Of a DNA stretch of 29,353 bases, positions 24,101-29,353 are shown in pieces. The notes beneath the pieces were generated by a model. The model saw only the letters and a list, made by a program, of their open reading frames with translations, did no database searches and was not told the DNA's origin. How positions within the stretch are numbered: the stretch's first letter is position 1; every line of letters starts with the position of its first letter. The DNA comes from Chitinispirillales bacterium (GTDB lineage Bacteria; Fibrobacterota; Chitinivibrionia; Chitinivibrionales; Chitinivibrionaceae). The translations under genes and the position numbers were made by a program. The stretch spans positions 1 to 29,353 of the forward strand of contig JAIRUI010000097.1 in NCBI GenBank assembly GCA_031254455.1, written 5' to 3'.

Positions 24101-25078
24101 CTATTTTCGGAATCTATGGATAAGAAATGTAAAAATAATTTTCAACATGGCTCTACCTCCAAGTACCGTTTTTTTTTCCTGTATTGCGGTACAAATTTTA
24201 TCTTCAAATTTCATATTAATATCCATTCGAGCGGCTATTTCTTTGATAAACGGCGTTCTTGTCGCATATTTCCAAAATTCGTCAAAATAAGGAATATACC
24301 ACCAATACTTATACGGTTTATTATGAATTATTTTAGGATTTTCTTCCGCATAAATATACTTATTTTTGAGATTTTGCGGCAAATATTTTGCCCAACCATT
24401 TGACATAAAATTCCATTCATAGTCAAGATACAAAATTTTATCTTTTGCTAAAAAATTTATTACATCTTGGTCGTGAACCTGCCATTCACGTGAAAGAATT
24501 GTGTCAACAACATCTTTTTCGGAATAGATTTGGCGAAATTTTTTGCAATTCATCAATAGCATTCCTGAATTTATATAATCACTTGGTTTCTCTGTTGACA
24601 GTATATATTCATAAATTTTACGGAACTCGTCATTTTTCAAATTTTCCGGTAAAAAATACCAAGCAACCGCTATATCGTGAACCGCACCGATTAGATAATT
24701 CAAAATGTCCATATTGAACAAACGTGAAATATCGGTTCGGCAAACCATATCGCCGTCAAAATAAAGCGCTTTTTCGTACTGTGGAAATTTAAAAGGGATA
24801 AACAAACGAAAATATGCTTCAACCGTAATATGTCTTGATATAAAAAAATTGTAATTTTTGGCAATTTCAGTAAAATCAGAAAATTCTATAGAAAAATTAC
24901 GAAATTCAGTTAACATTTCACAAAGTTTTTTCATGGAATTTTGTGAAATATCACCGCAATGTAAAATAATAAATTCATATTTCTGACGAGTATCGGCGTT
25001 TTCTATAATCGACCTCATCATTACTGAGACATAAGGTATATAGTTATCATTTGACGAGAAAAAAATTGGTATATTCAT
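24101..25078 (-). CDS. GT8 family glycosyltransferase (LPS-type)
   Basis: A 325-residue retaining transferase of the galactosyl/glucosyltransferase (GT8) family. It opens with IPIFFSSNDNYIPYVSVMMRS and has YFDGDMVC with the metal-binding DGD at residues 108-110. YINSGMLLMN and VHDQDVIN follow in the right order, then the late IIHNKPYKYW with the third metal-ligand His. These are the complete GT8 landmarks. The donor is probably UDP-galactose or UDP-glucose by family precedent. Its ATG overlaps the stop of the Wzy-like gene (ATGA), so translation is coupled. Confidence 0.9.
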   Translation of the reverse strand: MNIPIFFSSNDNYIPYVSVMMRSIIENADTRQKYEFIILHCGDISQNSMKKLCEMLTEFRNFSIEFSDFTEIAKNYNFFISRHITVEAYFRLFIPFKFPQYEKALYFDGDMVCRTDISRLFNMDILNYLIGAVHDIAVAWYFLPENLKNDEFRKIYEYILSTEKPSDYINSGMLLMNCKKFRQIYSEKDVVDTILSREWQVHDQDVINFLAKDKILYLDYEWNFMSNGWAKYLPQNLKNKYIYAEENPKIIHNKPYKYWWYIPYFDEFWKYATRTPFIKEIAARMDINMKFEDKICTAIQEKKTVLGGRAMLKIIFTFLIHRFRK

Positions 25079-26328
25079 AAATGATCCACGTTAGTGTCAT
25101 TATTGTCTCGAAGTAAAATCATAGCACCAGCCGACAAATACCAGTAGTAACCCTCACGAAAATTTATTGGATGCATCATCCCGTTAATATTGTAAGCACA
25201 GAGAGCGATTAAATAAAAAAGTTCATACGGACACTCTTCGACAAGATTTTTTTTACCTTTGAATCTTCGAATCAATGCAGACAAAAGTACTACGTTAAAA
25301 GTATTGCATAATATGAAACCAACAAATCCGGTTTCTGCCAGTTGTTGTATGAAAAAGTTATGAATTGGAAAAGTTATCCCATCCAATTTGAAAGGAAATG
25401 TTTCATATTCATCTATTTTCCATTTTGAAGTCCCATATCCGACACCCAAAATCGGATGTGTTTTCCACATGTTAAATCCGCCACGCAAAGATAAAAACCT
25501 TCCAATATCACTCATATTCGCCACATCCATTTTTTCTCTTTTCACCCTTTTCATCATCATAGTTCCAAATAGTATTCCGACAATGCAACATAATAGTACG
25601 CCAACAATTATTATTCTCCTATTTTTCGTTCCCAATATTACTAATGTTATTACAAAAAAATAAGCTAAATATACACTTCTTTGAACCAGTAGGATTATGT
25701 TAACAAAAAGTAATAATATTCCAGCGGAAAAAAAAATTTTTTTTACCTTTGATTTTTCGTTAAATAATAGTATTATAAGATAAGTACTAACTATATCCGA
25801 TAAACAACCTAAATAAACTCTGTTTTCAAAAAAAGCAGATATTTCGCCAAATCCCCAAATTATGTTAGAATACGATGCAACACTATTATAAAATACGAGA
25901 CCTGTCAATGCATAAATCAATATTTTATGGTCATTGTTTTTAATTGTATATAACATTAATAAAAGCACAATAAAATAGTAAGTAAAAAAACCGAATTCGA
26001 TCATGGCTTCCCGTGTATTTTCATCAATATTAATAACTATGCTTAATAAGCATAAGGTAACATATAAACTTAATATGATAACAAGTTTATTTATAGGAAC
26101 ATCAAATTTTCTTTTCACAAAAACCGGAATCGTCAAAACAATAACCATAAAAAAGAAAAAATATTTAAGATATATGTGGGCGTAATGATACAGATTTTCC
26201 GGTATATAATTAACATATTTCGGCGGAACATAAAAAATTGTCCCTATAAAAATCATAGCGAAAAATACAACTTTTATATTTATTTTTGAGGCAATAAACG
26301 CAAAAAGATTCAAAAATTTATCTGTCAT
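25075..26328 (-). CDS. O-antigen ligase/polymerase (Wzy_C family) membrane protein
   Basis: A 417-residue protein with about 10-12 hydrophobic segments and one large periplasmic loop near residues 270-330 (GVGYGTSKWKIDEYE, PIHNFFIQQLAETGFVG). The GxGxG and H-N-x-F-I-Q-x-L-x-E-T-G residues are the hallmark of the PF04932 Wzy_C family, which contains both O-antigen ligases and Wzy polymerases. Beside a Wzx flippase, polymerase is the more likely role, but the sequence cannot decide. It heads the minus operon and is divergent from the ABC operon across only 89 bp. Confidence 0.85.
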   Translation of the reverse strand: MTDKFLNLFAFIASKINIKVVFFAMIFIGTIFYVPPKYVNYIPENLYHYAHIYLKYFFFFMVIVLTIPVFVKRKFDVPINKLVIILSLYVTLCLLSIVINIDENTREAMIEFGFFTYYFIVLLLMLYTIKNNDHKILIYALTGLVFYNSVASYSNIIWGFGEISAFFENRVYLGCLSDIVSTYLIILLFNEKSKVKKIFFSAGILLLFVNIILLVQRSVYLAYFFVITLVILGTKNRRIIIVGVLLCCIVGILFGTMMMKRVKREKMDVANMSDIGRFLSLRGGFNMWKTHPILGVGYGTSKWKIDEYETFPFKLDGITFPIHNFFIQQLAETGFVGFILCNTFNVVLLSALIRRFKGKKNLVEECPYELFYLIALCAYNINGMMHPINFREGYYWYLSAGAMILLRDNNDTNVDHL

Positions 26329-26417
26329 TAGCCATCCATTTTAAGTAATATCTTGATTTTTTAATTTAACATAAAATATTTTGTTGGTACGTAAAAAGTA
26401 AAGGAGTAAATGTCGCT

Positions 26418-27371
26418 ATGAAGGAATCTATGCTTGAAGTGAGCGGTTTATACAAAAATTACGGGAAATTTTGCGCCGTAAAAAATCTTGATTTTTCCGT
26501 AAACAAAGGAGAAGTGTTCGGATTTTTAGGCCCAAACGGCGCAGGCAAAACCACGACGATGAAAATAATAACCGGATATTTGCCGATGTCAAAAGGGTTA
26601 GTGAAAGTCGCAGGACGCGATATTTGTGAAAACGGTTTGGAATCAAGAAAAAAAATCGGTTATCTTCCCGAAACCACTCCGCTTTATACCGATATGTTCG
26701 TTGACGAATATTTAGAATTTGTAGGAAAACTTCGCGGACTTTGTGGTGAAAATTTGAAAAAAAGAATCAAAAAAATGCTTGAAGTTTGCGGACTTGAAGA
26801 AATGCAAAAAAAACCTATAGGTCATTTATCAAAAGGATACAGACAAAGAACAGGACTTGCGCAGGCGATGATACACGAGCCCGAATTGTTAATTTTAGAC
26901 GAGCCTATGAGCGGTTTAGACCCCAATCAAATTGTCGAAATAAGAGAACTTGTAAAAGAAATCGGTAAAGAAAAAGCGGTGGTTTACTGTTCGCACATTT
27001 TGTCGGAAGTCGCGGCTACGTGCAATAGAATTTTAATAATAAACGATGGAGAAACCGCCGCAAGAGGAACGCCGGAAGAAGTTATCACAAAAGCGCAAGG
27101 ACATATTTCTTATGAAGTCGTGATTAAAACAAAAGACAAAAATATTGAAGAAAAATTTAAGCATATTTCGCAAATTCAGGAAATTAAAGCAATTGTTTCA
27201 TCCGATACTTTAAATGTTAAACTGAAAATAGAAACAAATTCGGAGAAAGAAATCGGAGAAGAAATTTTTGATGTCGCGGTTAAAAACAATTGGAAAATTA
27301 CTCTGCTTTCACACAAAAAGATTACGCTTGAAGACGTGTTTTCAAAACTTACAAGAAAGGATGCAAAATGA
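26418..27371 (+). CDS. ABC transporter ATP-binding protein, GldA-like
   Basis: A 317-residue ATPase of an ABC-2 exporter. Walker A is GPNGAGKTT (residues 38-46), the signature is LSKGYRQR, and Walker B is LLILDEPMSGLDP. A C-terminal domain of about 90 residues follows, as in GldA/CcmA-type subunits. ATG 26418 is 11 nt after AAGGAG. An in-frame ATG at 26430, 4 nt after AAGGA, would start MLEVSGLYKNYG and is equally plausible. The AAGGAG best serves an ATG at 26410 that reads three codons (MSL) and stops at TGA overlapping 26418, perhaps a reinitiation device. Its stop overlaps the permease ATG by 4 nt. Confidence 0.9.
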   Translation: MKESMLEVSGLYKNYGKFCAVKNLDFSVNKGEVFGFLGPNGAGKTTTMKIITGYLPMSKGLVKVAGRDICENGLESRKKIGYLPETTPLYTDMFVDEYLEFVGKLRGLCGENLKKRIKKMLEVCGLEEMQKKPIGHLSKGYRQRTGLAQAMIHEPELLILDEPMSGLDPNQIVEIRELVKEIGKEKAVVYCSHILSEVAATCNRILIINDGETAARGTPEEVITKAQGHISYEVVIKTKDKNIEEKFKHISQIQEIKAIVSSDTLNVKLKIETNSEKEIGEEIFDVAVKNNWKITLLSHKKITLEDVFSKLTRKDAK

Positions 27372-28084
27372 AAGAAATGATAACAATTTTTTTTAAAGAA
27401 CTAAAATCCTATTTTGTCTCGCCGATTGCGTATATTTTTATAATAGTTTATATAGTTTTGACGAATTTTTTATTTTTCCAAACGTTTTTTGTCAATAATC
27501 AAGCCGAAATGAGAAGTTATTTTGAACTGCTTCCGTATATTTTTCTGATTTTTATTCCTGCGATAACGATGAGGAGTTGGGCGGAAGAAAAAAGAAACAG
27601 AACGTTTGAACTTCTTTTGACTTTACCGCTGAAAGATATGACGATTGTCGCCGGAAAATTTTTTGCCGCATTGGCTTTTTTGGGTATAACGCTCCTTTTT
27701 TCTCTGACCGTTCCAATAACGGTAACGATTTTGGGAAATCCCGATGTAGGCGTAATAATCGGCGGATATTTCGGCGCAATAATGTTAGGTGCGGCGTATA
27801 TATCAATCGGAATGTGGGTTTCGTCGCTCACGGAAAACCAAATTATCGCGCTAATCGGCGGAGTTGTGCTTATTTTTCTGTTTTTGATAATCGGGCATCC
27901 GCTCGTCGTTTATTTCGTTCCAAACGAATTAGTGAATATTTTAACCTATATAGGACTTGCAGGACATTTTGAAAGCATCTGCAGAGGAGTAATCGACAGC
28001 CGCGACATAATTTATTATTGCTCGGTAATCGCGTTCTTTTTGTTTTTAAACGCAGAATCGCTTGAAAGCAGAAAGTGGGAATGA
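27368..28084 (+). CDS. ABC-2 transporter permease, GldF-like
   Basis: A 238-residue inner-membrane subunit with six hydrophobic segments. The family marker MRSWAEEKRNRTFELLLTLPL (split by the first cytoplasmic loop, residues 68-88) and the start ITIFFKELKSYFVSPIAYIF are typical of GldF and ABC-2 permeases related to NosY. It works with the preceding ATPase and the following GldG-like protein; the cargo is unknown. Both ends overlap their neighbours by 4 nt (ATGA), so the three genes are one coupled operon. Confidence 0.9.
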   Translation: MKEMITIFFKELKSYFVSPIAYIFIIVYIVLTNFLFFQTFFVNNQAEMRSYFELLPYIFLIFIPAITMRSWAEEKRNRTFELLLTLPLKDMTIVAGKFFAALAFLGITLLFSLTVPITVTILGNPDVGVIIGGYFGAIMLGAAYISIGMWVSSLTENQIIALIGGVVLIFLFLIIGHPLVVYFVPNELVNILTYIGLAGHFESICRGVIDSRDIIYYCSVIAFFLFLNAESLESRKWE

Positions 28085-29353
28085 AAATGAAAAAAAATCT
28101 TAAATTTTTGACGATAGTTTTTTCGTTCATTGTTTTTGGATACGTTGTAATTATCAATGTTTTGTCTAACGATTTTTTCGGCAGAATTGATTTGACGCAA
28201 AACAAAATTTATTCAATTTCAAATGTTTCAAAGAATAAACTGAGGAATCTTAACGACCTGATAACATTAGAGCTATACTTTTCGGATAACCTTCCGCAAA
28301 ACTTGAAAAAAGTCCAAAAAGATATTAAAGACCTTACGGACGAATTTAAAATTTACGCCGGAAGAAACATTAGGATTGTCTGGAAAGACCCGCTCAAAAA
28401 ACAAAGCGATAAAGACGACGCAATAGCGCTGAACATTCCGGCAATCCGCGTACAGTCGATAGAGAAAGACAAAGTTCAATTCGTTGACGGGTATATGGGG
28501 ATTGCAATTCGATACGCAGGAAAAAGCGAGTCGATTCCGCTCGTTCAGGCGACCGACAATTTTGAGTACGAAATCATTCAGCGTATTATTCGCCTATCTG
28601 CGCAAAAACTTCCGATTGTTGGAATCGTAAAAACCGATACCGCCGCGTATCTCGACCCGCGCCTTGCCGATTTTTATGTTATGGAAATTCCGGAAGACAT
28701 TACTCATCAGCGCTACAAGCCGATTTTTCAGGCGCTTATGCCGACTTACAACTTGCAATACATTAACTTTGGACGCGACACGATTATCGATCCGGCAATT
28801 TCGACTATAATAATTCCTGGCGAAGACGAGGCGAGTTATTTTGTGAACCCCAACGCTATTTGCGCTATAGACCAATACCTTATGCGCGGCGGAAACGTAA
28901 TCGTCTTGGCGCAAAAATTTGCAATAAATCTCCAAAAAAGTACAAATGCGAGCGTAAGTAACACGTTTTTATATAAAATGCTTGAAGAATGGGGCGTTGT
29001 CGTGAAGCCTGAAATGCTTATCGACGCTTCGTGCGGACAAATCAGAGTTCCCAGACAAGTCGGTCCTGCAATAATGAACGTTCCGACGGATTATCCGCTT
29101 ATGGTTCGCGTTGCCGAAGACGGATTCAACCGAACTGTTTCGCCGCTTGCTTCAATGACACAGGTAATTTTTCCGTGGGCTTCACCGTTAGAAATCTCAG
29201 AAAATTTAGATACGGCTACAATCGCCGATACACTGATAATGTCGTCTCAATATTCAACGATACGCATACCGCCGTTTAGGATAGACCCGAATCAAAATTG
29301 GGAATTTTTCTTTGAAAAAGCTGCGGAAAACGGTACGCTCAAACGTTATCCGC
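28081..29353 (+). CDS. GldG-like ABC transporter auxiliary protein, 3' end beyond the window
   Basis: An open frame of 424 codons that leaves the window. An N-terminal membrane anchor (residues about 8-28: LKFLTIVFSFIVFGYVVIINV) is followed by NDFFGRIDLTQNKIYSIS, the usual start of GldG/ABC_transp_aux (PF09822) proteins. The extracytoplasmic part continues with ITLELYFSDNLP, QATDNFEYEIIQRI and a TIIIPG then YLMRGGNVIVLAQ segment. A second membrane helix is expected near the unseen C-terminus. It starts at ATG 28081, overlapping the GldF-like stop; ATG 28087 is an alternative two codons later. In Flavobacterium the GldA-F-G complex is linked to gliding, but the same set occurs in non-gliding bacteria. 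Confidence 0.88.
   Translation, partial: MKMKKNLKFLTIVFSFIVFGYVVIINVLSNDFFGRIDLTQNKIYSISNVSKNKLRNLNDLITLELYFSDNLPQNLKKVQKDIKDLTDEFKIYAGRNIRIVWKDPLKKQSDKDDAIALNIPAIRVQSIEKDKVQFVDGYMGIAIRYAGKSESIPLVQATDNFEYEIIQRIIRLSAQKLPIVGIVKTDTAAYLDPRLADFYVMEIPEDITHQRYKPIFQALMPTYNLQYINFGRDTIIDPAISTIIIPGEDEASYFVNPNAICAIDQYLMRGGNVIVLAQKFAINLQKSTNASVSNTFLYKMLEEWGVVVKPEMLIDASCGQIRVPRQVGPAIMNVPTDYPLMVRVAEDGFNRTVSPLASMTQVIFPWASPLEISENLDTATIADTLIMSSQYSTIRIPPFRIDPNQNWEFFFEKAAENGTLKRYP

Noticed and set aside
26329..26417. Promoters in the short divergent region before the ABC operon
   Set aside because: TTGATT at 26352 lacks a -10 at a proper distance, and the region is too AT-rich to choose among weak matches.

Overview
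The window reads as a moderately AT-rich Gram-negative bacterial chromosome. My best guess is the FCB group, Fibrobacterota-like. This is inferred from the gene mix: a GLUG-repeat lipoprotein, a secreted protein with a YPNP/FlgD-like C-terminal domain ending in IGVKY, a large secreted CBM plus GH-A glycosidase, a G1P dehydrogenase-like enzyme and a GldA/F/G-type ABC exporter. No 16S rRNA or other decisive marker is present, so the taxonomy is tentative.

Layout. 1-1373 (minus): 5' part of a lipoprotein built from about twelve GLUG repeats. 1670-4540: large secreted adhesin-like protein with a nine-G tract inside the signal-peptide codons. 4541-4895: leader region with a small ORF and a sequence block shared with the previous leader. 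4896-6143: glutamate dehydrogenase with a clear terminator. 6330-7376: G1P dehydrogenase family. 7458-8336 (minus): YitT-type membrane protein. 8678-8977: small RRM RNA-binding protein behind a good promoter and a structured leader. 9068-9921 (minus): tRNA-Leu(UAA) followed closely by an FKBP lipoprotein. 10015-13721: a lipoprotein with a probable TIM-barrel hydrolase fold, then a DUF2229-type (R)-2-hydroxyacyl-CoA dehydratase activase-related protein without its ATPase half. 13847-14569: an orphan protein with an internal duplication behind a sigma-54-like promoter. 14694-17249 (minus): secreted CBM4/9 plus GH5-like glycosidase.

17506-26328 is a surface-polysaccharide locus of two converging operons. 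The plus operon encodes a GT32-like enzyme, a B12-binding-type radical SAM protein and three GT2-like transferases. The minus operon encodes a Wzy/ligase, a GT8 and a Wzx flippase. Together they could assemble, modify, flip and polymerise a glycan, but no initiating sugar-phosphate transferase or chain-length regulator is in view. 26418-29353 carries a translationally coupled GldA-GldF-GldG-like ABC operon that runs off the right edge.

The most interesting signals are the homopolymeric G tract (possible phase variation), the duplicated leader elements and small ORF before two unrelated genes, the sigma-54-like orphan gene with a duplicated start region, the ATPase-less DUF2229 protein, and the radical SAM enzyme inside the glycan operon. 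No CRISPR array, insertion sequence or rRNA was seen.
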